From assembly GCF_021347895.1 (NCBI RefSeq), contig NC_067134.1, positions 28,665,407-28,729,406 of the forward strand: 64,000 bases of DNA, written 5' to 3'. This DNA is from Acanthochromis polyacanthus (taxonomy: Eukaryota; Chordata; Actinopteri; Pomacentridae). Under the pieces are notes generated by a model. It was not told where the DNA came from. It saw nothing but the letters and a program-made list of their open reading frames with translations, and searched no databases. The position numbers were made by a program, and so were the translations under genes. Below, one piece after another: positions 41,870 through 58,600 of this stretch (position 1 is its first letter; every line of letters starts with the position of its first letter).

Positions 41870-43172
41870 AAGCACGCAGAAAACACGCTGAAAACACACA
41901 GAGAACACACAGAAAACACGCAGAAAACACGCAGAAAACACGCTGAAAACACACAGAAAACACGCTGAAAACACGCTGAAAACACGCTGAAAACACGCAG
42001 AAAACACGCAGAAAACACGCTGAAAACACACAGAGAACACACAGAAAACACGCAGAAAACACGCAGAAAACACGCTGAAAACACACAGAAAACACGCTGA
42101 AAACACGCTGAAAACACGCAGAAAACACGCAGAAAACACGCAGAAAACACGCTGAAAACACGCAGAAAACACGCAGACAACACGCAGAAAACACGCAGAC
42201 AACACGCAGAAAACACGCAGACAACACGCAGACAACACGCAGACAACACGCAGAAAACACGCAGACAACACGCAGAAAACACGCAGACAACACGCAGACA
42301 ACACGCAGACAACACGCAGAAAACACGCAGAAAACACGCAGAAAACACGCTGAAAACACACAGAAAACACGCTGAAAACACACAGAGAACACACAGAAAA
42401 CACGCAGAAAACACGCAGAAAACACGCAGAAAACACACAGAAAACACGCTGAAAACACGCAGAAAACACGCAGAAAACACGCAGAAAACACGCTGAAAAC
42501 ACGCAGAAAACACGCAGACAACACGCAGAAAACACGCAGACAACACGCAGAAAACACGCAGACAACACGCAGACAACACGCAGACAACACGCAGAAAACA
42601 CGCAGACAACACGCAGAAAACACGCAGACAACACGCAGACAACACGCAGACAACACGCAGAAAACACGCAGAAAACACGCTGAAAACACGCTGAAAACAC
42701 GCAGAAAACACGCTGAAAACACACAGAGAACACACAGAAAACACGCAGAAAACACGCAGAAAACACGCTGAAAACACACAGAAAACACGCTGAAAACACG
42801 CTGAAAACACACAGAGAACACACAGAAAACACACAGAGAACACACAGAAAACACGCAGAAAACACGCTGAAAACACACAGAAAACACGCTGAAAACACGC
42901 TGAAAACACACAGAGAACACACAGAAAACACACAGAGAACACACAGAAAACACGCAGAAAACACGCAGAAAACACGCAGAAAACACGCTGAAAACACGCT
43001 GAAAACACGCTGAAAACACGCAGAAAACACGCAGAAAACACACTGAGAAAAACACAGAACACTGAAAATACACAAACATACTGAAAACAGACAGAAAAAC
43101 AGACAAAAAACAGACAGAAAAACAGACAGAAAAACAGACAGAAAAACAGACAGAAAAACAGACAGAAAAACA
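41870..43172 (-). repeat. 11-bp array (ACGCAGAAAAC), >100 copies
   Basis: Units ACGCAGAAAAC, ACGCTGAAAAC, ACACAGAGAAC, ACACAGAAAAC and ACGCAGACAAC follow each other without break to about 43045. A related ACAGACAGAAAA run then reaches 43172. The order of variants repeats in long blocks: an ACGCAGACAAC-rich block at 42170-42310 recurs at 42505-42660. Long frames of the CVFSACF type on the minus strand are artefacts. It lies in the ARHGAP1 5' intron. Confidence 0.97.
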
Positions 43173-43199
43173 GCGCTATCACGGCTGCTAGTCAGGCAG

Positions 43200-48500
<5,301 letters not shown>

Positions 48501-48504
48501 TTAC

Positions 48505-48610
48505 CGTCAGTGTTGAGATACAGCGACCAGCCGACGAGCTTTGTGGCGTCTGAAGATCTGTTGACAGCAACCAACCTGCTACACCTCTTCCTCAACAAGG
48601 TTTTCAAATT
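48505..48610 (-). other. Candidate non-coding first exon of ARHGAP1
   Basis: On the minus strand CAACACTGACG is followed by the donor GTAAATAC at 48497-48504. The sequence above it is moderately GC-rich and includes CGACGTAG and ACGGAAGT, as expected near a start site. The right boundary is a guess. It would splice to the acceptor at 40818. Confidence 0.4.
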
Positions 48611-49290
48611 AAACGTGCGCACTTCCGTCTACGTCGTAGCGAACCTGTCAAAATAAAAGCGCTGATGTCAGCTCGATGATGTGTTCGCCTCCTGGTGGTT
48701 TTTTATGGTGTTTATAACGGAAGGATGTGTACTTTTTCTCCTCAGTATTATTCTGTGAATATTTATCCAGATAGACAGTTTACAAGTCCGTACTGATTCT
48801 GAATTAATCAATAAATAATAATTTCACTTTTCTTAGTTACTTCAGGGTTAGATGGAAGCAACTGATTCGATGTGGCGACCCCTGAAGGGAAAAGCTGAAA
48901 GGAAAAGAAGACTTTTCTTAGTTACTCACTTTGATCACGTCAGTTGAAAATAACCACATAAAAACACAGGTTGATACATAAAATATTTAAAGTAAAGACC
49001 TCGGACTGGTTAAACTGGAATCAGTAAATGCTTGACGCAACTTCAAAGAGGAAGCATTTGAAAACTACAAAGACGGAACCGCCCGAGGGACAAGTTTGTG
49101 TGCGGAAGTGGGAAGGCGAAGGAACAAATGGAAGTCTGACAGTTCCTGGTTCCAGACGGGTCAGTTTAAACTGCGCACAGTCAGAAAAAGAAAAAATCTG
49201 TTAATTTAAAAGTCGTTCCATGTGGTGTAAATAGCAGCGTGAGCACCGGGACAGACAGACAGAGGTTCGTCTGCAGACCCAGCGGGAGGA
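48611..49290. promoter_or_regulatory. Divergent ARHGAP1/ARL6IP6 promoter region
   Basis: This spacer holds ACTTCCG (ETS) with CTACGTCGTAG near 48620-48640, and TGCGGAAGTGGGAAGG (ETS) near 49100. A LINE tail interrupts it at 48845-48915. The GC-rich part continues into ARL6IP6 exon 1. No TATA box is evident. Confidence 0.5.
48845..48915 (+). mobile_element. LINE 3' tail fragment
   Basis: GGGTTAGATGGAAGCAACTG and ATTCGATGTGGCGACCCCTG encode RVRWKQLIRCGDP and a stop, followed by AAGGGAAAAGCTGAAAGGAA. It matches the 3' end of the element at 23950-24300. Only about 70 bp remains, within the ARHGAP1/ARL6IP6 promoter spacer. Confidence 0.75.
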
Positions 49291-50544
49291 ATGACCGGAC
49301 ACGGAGCCGCTGGGAGGCCGGGTAGTCACCGGAGTGGACCCAGACCCCGGGCCGCCGTCCTGCTGTCGGTGCTGGGCTCCGCCGTGACCGTGGCCGCCGT
49401 CGGTTGTTTCTGCGCGCTCGTGTACCCCATAATCAAAGGTGAGCGCGTGCACGTGGCCACTCCATAAAGAGGCGTGTTACTGAAACATCAGGTCTGAAAA
49501 AAGGCAGACAGTACTCCCACTGGGCTGTACCATAACCTGTATAAAAGCTGTATTATAACCTGTACTATCCAGTCTATGGGCTGTAGAAGGTAATATTTCT
49601 CTCTCTTCTATTATTTGACCATTGAAGCTGCACAACTTTAAAGTAATTTCAAAGTTAAATAGATATAAAGTGTGAGAAGTTGTCCTCTAAACTAACTAAT
49701 GTCTTCTCACTTTATTTCTGTGATTAACCCACACGATTATTACAGTCAGAACACAATGACATTTACATAGCTATATATATATATATAAAATTGTTTTCCT
49801 ATTTTTCTCCCCTCTCCCCTTTGTAAACAGGACTGTGATTCTTTTAGCCTACAGATTGGGGGGTTTAGCTGATGTACTGAAGCTATCATAATGAACTTGC
49901 TGGTCAGTTTACTTGCTGAGGCACCTCCACTACCAAACAGCAGACTGTAGTGGAATCCATCATTTTACCAGCTGCTGATCAGTATTTACTTCTATTACTG
50001 CTGCTGTTGTTGACTGTTTCAGAGCTGAGAGCAGAGAGAGTGAGAGCAGAGGACGGGACGGAGCAGAGGATGCTGGGTGAGTATCCGTCCACCGCCCCAT
50101 CAGGATAGTTTCAGTCGTCTTCTCATAGTTTTAGCTTCATATTGAGCTCCACGTACAGCAGATACTGGGTTTATCAGTGAGTGTACCGGCTCTGCCCACT
50201 CTGATCCAGGATGAGTTTGAATAAAAGGTGTGTTTGTGCAGGTTTCTGGAGCATCCTGGTGCTGTCAGTGTTAGTAGGATGTATCTGCTGTGTCTTCTCC
50301 TGGACGTTCTCCTACCTGGACTCCTACCAGCCCGGCATGGTGTTCCCAACGCCGCTGAAACTGGCAGCCTTCAGGTAACTCAGCTGAACTTCTGGTGGAA
50401 CGTAAACATGTGCTGATTAAAAACAGGAATGAGTGTGGATTTTCTCCTAGAGGTGGATCCGGCCGTGGCTTTCACATGAGTTATGGGGTGGCTGTTCTGA
50501 ACGGCGTCATGGCGATGCTCACCGTCATCTGGAGCCTCTCCTGA
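49291..50544 (+). CDS. ARL6IP6: ARL6IP6, small membrane protein
   Basis: Four coding exons, 49291-49438, 50023-50076, 50242-50374 and 50451-50544, give 142 aa with consistent phases. The C-terminal two thirds match human ARL6IP6: GFWSILVLSVLVG, FSWTFSYLDSYQPGMVFPTP and FHMSYGVAVLNG. Three membrane segments are visible at about residues 22-46, 68-92 and 122-141. A short charged loop (ELRAERVRAEDGTEQRM) lies between the first two. The family protein was found as an ARL6 partner and sits in intracellular membranes; its role is poorly known. The N-terminal region is shorter and differs from human (226 aa). The gene is head-to-head with ARHGAP1 and tail-to-tail with CARS2. Confidence 0.94.
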
Positions 50545-50779
50545 TACAAGAACAACGTCACCAGGTGGACGACAACTACGGAAAGACATCCAAGACTTCC
50601 TCCAGTGATGAATTAAACAGAAAGTTTGGAATGGAAAAGTGGTCATTCTGTACGTTGGATCTATGTTTTACCAGCAATCAGCAAACAATTCAAATGTATT
50701 TACAGTATAGAACAGGAGTGAGTACACCCCTGTGCTGGTTCATTAGTACACTGTCTCCTCTGATCATCTGTTAACAGTA

Positions 50780-50785
50780 AATAAA
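50780..50785 (+). terminator. ARL6IP6 poly(A) signal
   Basis: AATAAA occurs 236 bp after the ARL6IP6 stop codon and is the first such signal downstream. Confidence 0.55.
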
Positions 50786-51164
50786 TTAAAAAGACATTGC
50801 AGTGAAAGTAGAGACCTGTGATCTCTGACACACAAGCTAACAGTCAACACAAAGTTACAAAGTTTGATGAAATGAGGCTCTTAAAAGGTGTTAGGGGGAT
50901 GATATTTATAGATGGCACCATAAACGTCTGTCGATAAACCAAAATACTGCCTGACAAGATCAGTCCCCGTCTGCAGAAGCTGGAAGAAGAGGAATCCTCC
51001 AGGATGGTGAGGATTCAGAGCACTCTGAATGTTTTCTGCTGTGATAAAGAACAGACCAACAGCACAGAACTGAAGCATGACGGCTCAGGAACGTGTTGAT
51101 TTTCACCTCAGGGTGTGAAACCGGCTGAAAGAAGAATATAGCAGACAGGCAGAGATGGAAACTC

Positions 51165-51595
51165 ATTAGAGATACACCACCGTTCAGAAGTCTGGGCTCA
51201 CTGAGAAATGTCCTTATTGTTGAAAGAAAAGCAGTTTTTTCAATGAAGATACCATTAAATTTCAAGACAAATTTCCCCAAGTGGGACAATAAAGTGTATT
51301 GTATTGAATTAAATTGAATTGAATTGAATTAAATGAATGATAAATCCAGTGTAGACATTGTTAATGTGGTAAATGACTGTTCTAGCTGCAAATGTTTAAT
51401 GGAATATCTCCATAGGAGTACAGAGGAACATTTCCAGCAACCATCACTCCTGTGTTCTAATGCTACATTGTGTTAGCTAATGGTGCTGAAAGACTCATTG
51501 ATGGTTAGAAAACCCTTGTGTAGTTATGTTAGCACATGGATAAAAGTGGGAGTTTTACTGGAAAACATGGAATTATCTGGATGAACTCAAACTTC
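51165..51595 (-). mobile_element. ~320-bp TIR element copy interrupted by a LINE tail
   Basis: It starts GATACACCACCGTTCAGAAG and ends near GAACTCAAACTTCTGAAC, with the family's usual GATAAATCCAGTGTAGACAT and GGAATATCTCCATAGG inside. Relative to the other copies it has a 74-bp insertion at 51261-51334. It lies between the convergent ARL6IP6 and CARS2 genes. Confidence 0.8.
51261..51334 (+). mobile_element. Truncated retrotransposon 3' tail nested in the TIR element
   Basis: The insert contains AATTTCCCCAAGTGGGACAA and TAAAGTGTATTG, followed by GAATT repeats. This is the typical 3' end of fish L2-like LINEs or their SINEs. The 7-bp sequence ATTAAAT stands on both sides (51254-51260 and 51328-51334), fitting a target-site duplication. 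Confidence 0.75.
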
Positions 51596-52570
51596 TGAAC
51601 TTGTTCTGTTCTTTTTCATGAGGATAATGTGGGATTAAAAGTTAGTAAAAGGTTTTTTGTATAAATTTTAACACCAAGATTCTCCTTTTTACTGCAACCA
51701 TACATCACTTTAAAATCAGTCTCATTGATCAGTTTGTGCCCTGAATAAAACAGTGATTCCTAAATCCTGGTGCTGTTGTTCTGCATCAGCTGGGCGACTG
51801 TCTGATTTATTTAGACTGTAGATCACAGACTGGACTTTGGATAATTCAGCAGAAAAACTACATGTTCAGGTGCAGCAGCTTTGGTGAAAAGGTGTGAATT
51901 GTTTTTACAGTTCTTACAGTGTTGTTCTCATAGTTTACAGTGGATGACGTGTAAAAGGTCCAGAGGTCAGCAGCCACCAGCGCTTCATGTGTTGGTGAGA
52001 AGATCCACGACGTAAAAAAACTGGATTCATCAACACTCTGAACCCAGAAACTAAAACTGGGTTTGAAAGCTCCCATTTATTGTCTCGTTTTTGTCTTTTG
52101 TGTTTAAACAGAGTGGAGGTATGAAGAGCAAAAACCTAAAAACATAGTGGATGAATGAAGTAAAAGCAGCCTGGTTCATACAGAGGAGCAGCAGGAGGAA
52201 CATCTACAGCTGCTGTTCAGAGCACAGGCTGTAAATATCTGTAGAGCCACACTGGAACGTTTCCAGTCCTGGTAACACCTGAGGGTGCTTGGAAAAGTCA
52301 GTTATATTAATTTATAATAATATCATTATAACGGTCTTGTAGGATCAGTGTGCCACTACTGTTCACCTCATTTTAAGCCCAGGAGCTGCTGGATAGTTCA
52401 TCACTGGGGCAGGTAATAGGTAGGTTCCTTAAAAATAATGTGGAGAAAACCTGGTACCTTCTGTGACCCACTGAGCTTTCATCAGACAAACCAAAAACCA
52501 CACGGCTAGCTGAACCTTTGAATGAAAGAAGCTGAGAGTTATCTCCTGTTGTTCTGACATCAGGACAGCT

Positions 52571-52576
52571 TTTATT
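52571..52576 (-). terminator. CARS2 poly(A) signal
   Basis: TTTATT on the plus strand gives AATAAA on the minus strand, 58 bp after the CARS2 stop codon. The 3' UTR would be very short. Confidence 0.5.
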
Positions 52577-52633
52577 TTCCAGTCTTTCAGTCCACAAGCC
52601 CACATAAAGCATCAGTCCAGAGGTGGAGGTGTC

Positions 52634-55600
52634 TCAGCTGGACGTCTGCTGGCCTTTATCCTGTCCTCTCTGACCAGCTTTTATCTCCCAGGTGGACGTG
52701 GCTCCTCTGTCCTGCAAACACATGAGAAGTTCATCAGTCATCTTCCTGTGAGAGTAAAAGCTGCATCCACGCATTCATTTCCCCGTGAACAGACCCAGCG
52801 TACCTTTATCAGCACTCCCAGCGGTGCCAGGGTGTCTCTGAGGCCGTCGCAGGCTTTCAGGAGGGGGATCCTGTCTGGGTAGAGTCCAGCTTTCTTAGAG
52901 GATCCTGTGGTGGAATCATCCTGACGAGTCAAAGCGAACGCTCGAACTTCGCTTCTGAACTGTGTCAGCTGTTCCACCACGGCCTGCAGAGATCCAGAGC
53001 GGCTCAGAACATCAGCCTCCTGCAGAGGAAGTATGGAAGGAGTCACAACTCTGAATGCTCACACTGTCTGTCCTTCTGTCTCTTTGTCATTTTCTGTCTT
53101 TGTTTTTGTTATTTTGTCTCGTTTTTGTCGTTTTTTGTCTTGTTTTTGTTGTTTTCTGCCTCGTTTTTGTTGTTTTCTGTCTTGCTTGTTATTTTATGTC
53201 TCATTTTTGTTGTTTTCTCTCTTGTTTTTGTTGTTTTCTCTCTTGTTTCTGTTATTTTATGTCTCGTTTTGTTGTTTTCTGTCTCGTTTTTGTTGTTTTC
53301 TCTCGTTTTTGTTATTTTATGTCTCGTTTTTGTTGTTTTCTATCTTGCTTCTGTTATTTTATGTCTCATTTTTGTTGTTTTCTGTCTTGGGTCAGAACAC
53401 TGAACGTTCCACTAACAGCTACTGAATGCTCAGGTTCCCATCATACCTCTTCATGCCTCTGTCCCGCTGTCTTTCTAAGTTGTAAGTAAAAAGAACACAC
53501 ATGTACACATCGTATACTTCTGACTTCTAAAATGAACCCAGAACTCTCAGCTGTTCATCAGATCTGGACTGATCTTCCTCCCCTGCAGCTACAGAGCTCC
53601 TCTGTCATCCAAACACCATTAAAACACATCAGTGAGGCTGTTTTAACGCAGTCTGCCATACACCGTCCTGCTGCCGCTTTAAATGACACACATCCGAACA
53701 TCTGACCTTCCTGTGCAGCAGATCGATCCCAAACACCTCCAGGACCTCTCTGATGTAGGTGATGATGGCTCCAAACACTGCAGGGCTCCGGATCCCTCCA
53801 TCGGACTGAACAGGAACACAACAAACCGGTTGACTTTAGATTAGAACATCTGGTCTCAGTCTGCATCTAAACCTCATATTTAACTAAACACAACTCCAGC
53901 ATTTTAGCTCCACTTGTGGCGACAAAATCTGATTTTTAGATCAGAATCTTTATAGATCAGAACCATTGTGACCTTTAGATAATGTCAGTCGGCTGACAGT
54001 TACCGTAGAAACAGGGCGCAGCTGACAGTTACCGTAGAAACAGGGCGCAGCTGACAGTTACCGTAGAAACAGGGCGCAGCTGACAGTTACCGTAGAAACA
54101 GGGCGCAGCTGACAGTTACCGTAGAAACAGGGTGCAGCTGATAGTTACCGTAGAAACAGGGTGCAGCTGACAGTTACCGTAGAAACAGGGCGCAGCTGAC
54201 AGTTACCAGAGAAACAGGGTGCAGCTGACAGTTACCGTAGAAACAGGGCGCAGCTGACAGTTACCGTAGAAACAGGGCGCAGCTGACAGTTACCGTAGAA
54301 ACAGGGTGCAGCTGACAGTTACCGTAGAAACAGGGCGCAGCTGACAGTTACCGTAGAAACAGGGCGCAGCTGACAGTTACCGTAGAAACAGGGCGCAGCT
54401 GACAGTTACCGTAGAAACAGGGCGCAGCTGACAGTTACCGTAGAAACAGGGCGCAGCTGACAGTTACCGTAGAAACAGGGTGCAGCTGATAGTTACCGTA
54501 GAAACAGGGTGCAGCTGACAGTTACCGTAGAAACAGGGCGCAGCTGACAGTTACCAGAGAAACAGGGTGCAGCTGACAGTTACCGTAGAAACAGGGCACA
54601 GCTGACAGTTACCATAGAAACAGGGCGCAGCTGACAGTTACCGTAGAAACAGGGTGCAGCTGACAGTTACCGTAGAAACAGGGTGCAGCTGACAGTTACC
54701 GTAGAAACAGGGCGCAGCTGACAGTTACCATAGAAACAGGGCGCAGCTGACAGTTACCGTAGAAACAGGGCGCAGCTGACAGTTACCGTAGAAACAGGGC
54801 GCAGCTGACAGTTACCATAGAAACAGGGTGCAGCTGACAGTTTCCGTGATAAACCAGGTTCATCAGAGCACTGACGGCTCTCGGGGTGTCGAAGTCATCT
54901 AACAGAGCTTTCAGCACGGCCGACTTAGTCTCAGCCAACCTGGACAGAGGAAAGACTTTCATACAGTAAAGTCAACACATGTTGGAGTTCTCTCTGCTGC
55001 TAGTCATGGTCCTGATGGTTCCACAGAGATGCAGGACTTCATGGATCATTCCAGAGCTGGAGGACGTTTTACATCCCATAATCCATGTTTTAAACCCTAA
55101 AACATCAGTAGTTCTGTTAATGTTCTTGTCCTGAGACCAAATCTATAAAAACTAGGAGAAAAGAATGTTTAAAATATTTTAAAACATCAATTAAGTCTAA
55201 AGTTCCCCTAATGGATGGATCTCTGATGAAACAGTTCAATTTTAAATCTACTTTTATTGGTTTTATTTTTTATTCAAGTCTGTAATTATGGGAACATTTT
55301 AAATCATAATTATTACTCATGGAACGTTTCCCACAACATGTTAACAGAACCTGGTGACGAGGTTTGTGTCATTTTATGTTTTGTTTTTGTCACTTTGTGT
55401 CTCATTTTTGTCATTTTGTGTCTTACTTTTGTTATTTTGTGTCTTGTTTTTGCGTTTCCATCCTCCAACAGTGTTCCTACAGAATGTGTAGATCAAAGCT
55501 ATGTCCTCTCTTCTATTTTCCATCTTTTCATCCATTGTCAGCCTTGATTGAACGTCTCTCTCTACCTCATATAATCAGATCAGACTCATTCTTTGGACTG

Positions 55601-58600
55601 TTTTCCATCAGTGGTCAGCAGTAACAGCTAGCTAAATATCTAGCTTCTACTGCTGAGAAAAAGATCACATTAGCATGGATTAGAGTAGGGTTAGCAACAA
55701 CACAGAAAACATGGAATAAAAATGAGCCAATCAATACCTATTATTGATCAATGTGGAGCAGAAAACTGGAGAAGAGAAGGTTGATTTTCCAAACATTCAG
55801 ACATGACCTCCAGTTCTGCAATGATCCTTGTATATTTCAGACTTCCAAGCCGTTACCTCTCCCAGAGAAGATGCTCCTGGACCGGAGAACGCTGCAGCTG
55901 ACCCTTCATGTAGGCCTGAGCGTCGTGGATGAAGGTGGAGATGGTTTCCAGAGAGCTGCGAGCCTCCGACATGCTGCCGTCGCTGTAGTCTATAGCTGTG
56001 GAGACACCAGAACGATGAAATGATTCACACCAATGCGTCGTTTTCTGACACCACATTACACAGAAACCTGCAGCTGCACACAAAACAAACTCACAACATC
56101 TCCGTTTTTATTCACACCTGATCTGTATTTGGTCAAAAGACAAAACATCCTGAATTCATCTGCAGAGTAAGACTCCAGGAAGTCCTGATGGAGGACAGAC
56201 ACAAACATTTCAGCAAAGACACAGAGATTTGTTTTAATAGAGCTCAATAAGTGATGAATAATTCTGAGGACTTTACCTTGATGGTGATGAAGTTCTTTAA
56301 AGACTTAGACATTTTCTCTGCGCTGCCTTTGAGGTGTAAGTGTCCTAAAACAGTAAAACTAGTCAGTATTTACAGAGTAATGCAGCAGCGTTAGCAGGAA
56401 ACTGGATTTACTGTCATCGTTTCTCTCCAACATGAAGAACTGTCAGAAAGCTTCAAATCTGACAATAACAAATAAGTAAATAAATGTACCTATTTGTTTT
56501 GTTTTTAATGATTTGTGGCATTCTGACTGCATCATACTCCACAGTTTAAACTACAGCAGAGATACAGGACTTTATGCTGCAGCCAAAAATGAAAGTACAC
56601 CGAGTAAAAATGTGACAAAAACAAAAACTGTGAAGAAGCGGTTTGGATTCCTGGGAACTAAAAGACCAGATTACAGAATAGTGTCATAGAGAAAGCTAAA
56701 AATGAACAAATCTGGGCAAATGATGGAACAGAAAAGAGGATCTGACAGCAGGAAGCCTTCATACAAACAGCCAGGTTCACCTGAGTGGAGGAAGTAGTTG
56801 GCCCACTGACCACTCTGATGGAAGGCTTCACTCTGAGCCACCTCGTTCTCATGGTGAGGAAACGCCAGGTCAATCCCTCCAGAGTGGATGTCCAGCTGAC
56901 TGCCGAACACACAGCTGAGACAAGGACAGGAGAGTTACAGCCGTCATTAATTATCCAGTCTGACAGCACACTTCAGTCCGAAGAAGAAGATTTCCATCCC
57001 ATTTATCTAAAGAGGAAGAGCTTCCATCACTTCTTCTGCTGCTTCAGCTTCAGCTCAGAGAAGTTTTCCTGTTTGTCTCCACTTAGATATTATAAAAAAC
57101 CTAGAGCTCTCTGCAGTAAATTAAATGTGCTGAAACCATTTCATATCATTCCTGTTTGGTCAGTTTGACAGGTTTAAAGGCAGTGATCAGTCAGACTGGA
57201 CCACAGATCAGAAGGTCAGAGGCTCAAACCCTGATGTGGGCCTGAACCTTCCTGACCCTGCAGTCTACAAAAAACACATTTCACAGATGTGTGACAAATA
57301 AAGGCTTCTTCATCTGTAGATCTGAGCCACAGACTCTAAAACAGGACTGATCATGTGAGATGCACTGTTCCACCACAAATCTTCATCAAAACAACTTTAC
57401 TCTACAAAAAAAATATGTCTTTAGCATTAAGTAGATTCTTTAAAAAAAAATAAAAAACTGGAGCTCTTCAGCTGAACCCTGAATGAGTCTGTAACAAAAC
57501 TCAGAGACTTTCTGCTGAACTGCAGACAGGAACATGTTAAAGACAGAAAAAAACATGTGTTCATGTTGTACATACTGATTACACTTTTTTCAATGTTTCA
57601 AAATAAATAATTCAAGAAATTCAACTTTCCTTTTTGATTTCTCCTATCCGATAGCATTCTAACTGTATTCTATTGCACAGGAGACATTAGTGAGTTCCTT
57701 CTCCTCCTTGTTCTGTTTCCATGGAGGTGCAGGACTTTATTTAGAAGAGAACAATGAGGAGAAATGTGACAGCAGCAAAAAACACCCTGAAACCTCAACA
57801 GTTCTGTTCATGAAGCCTAAATGAAGCTTCTGGTTTTCAGAGCCTGAATAATGGAACCAGTGCTTTCAGAAACAGTCCAAACTAAACCACAGACAGACGA
57901 GATGCTGGGAGTCCAAACCTTGCGACTGTGGAACATTCGATGTGCCAGCCGGGGCGTCCTCGGCCCCACGGAGACTCCCAGAACGGTTCCTGAGGTTTAG
58001 ATCGCTTCCACAGAGCAAAATCCCTCTGGTCTCGTTTACTGGAGCTGCCTGCAGAAGAAAACAGGTTTTTATCCATCAGTGTCCGTCTGATACAGAACAA
58101 CAGCAGCAAGAATAAAGAACTGATCAATGAGTTTTAATCAGGAGTGAAACTGATCAATGAGAACCGATGTTTTAAAGTGATGTACGGTTAGAGGAAAAAT
58201 GAACATCTGGCTATTAAAATTTATATTAAAAAACCTTTTACTAACTTTTAATCCCACATTATCCTCATAAAAATGAACAAAACATAAACACGACGGTTCT
58301 AAAGTCTGGGGTCATCCAGTAAAACTCCCACTTTTATCCATGTTCTAACATAACTGTACAAGGGTTTTCTAATCATCAATGAGCCTTTCAGCACCATTAG
58401 CTAACACAATGTAGCATTAGAACACAGGAGTGATGGTTGCTGGAAATGTTCCTCTGTACCCCTATGGAGATATTCCATTAAACATTTACAGCTAGAACAG
58501 TCATTTACCACATTAACTATGTCTACACTGGATTTATCAGTCATTTAATCTCATCCTCAGTGATAAAAACTGCTTTTCTTTCAACAATAAGGACATTTCT

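Noticed and set aside
41806..43182. Long cysteine-rich minus-strand frames (CVFSACFLRVF...)
   Set aside because: All three minus frames are open because the 11-bp unit lacks stops on that strand. This is a simple array, not a cysteine-rich protein.
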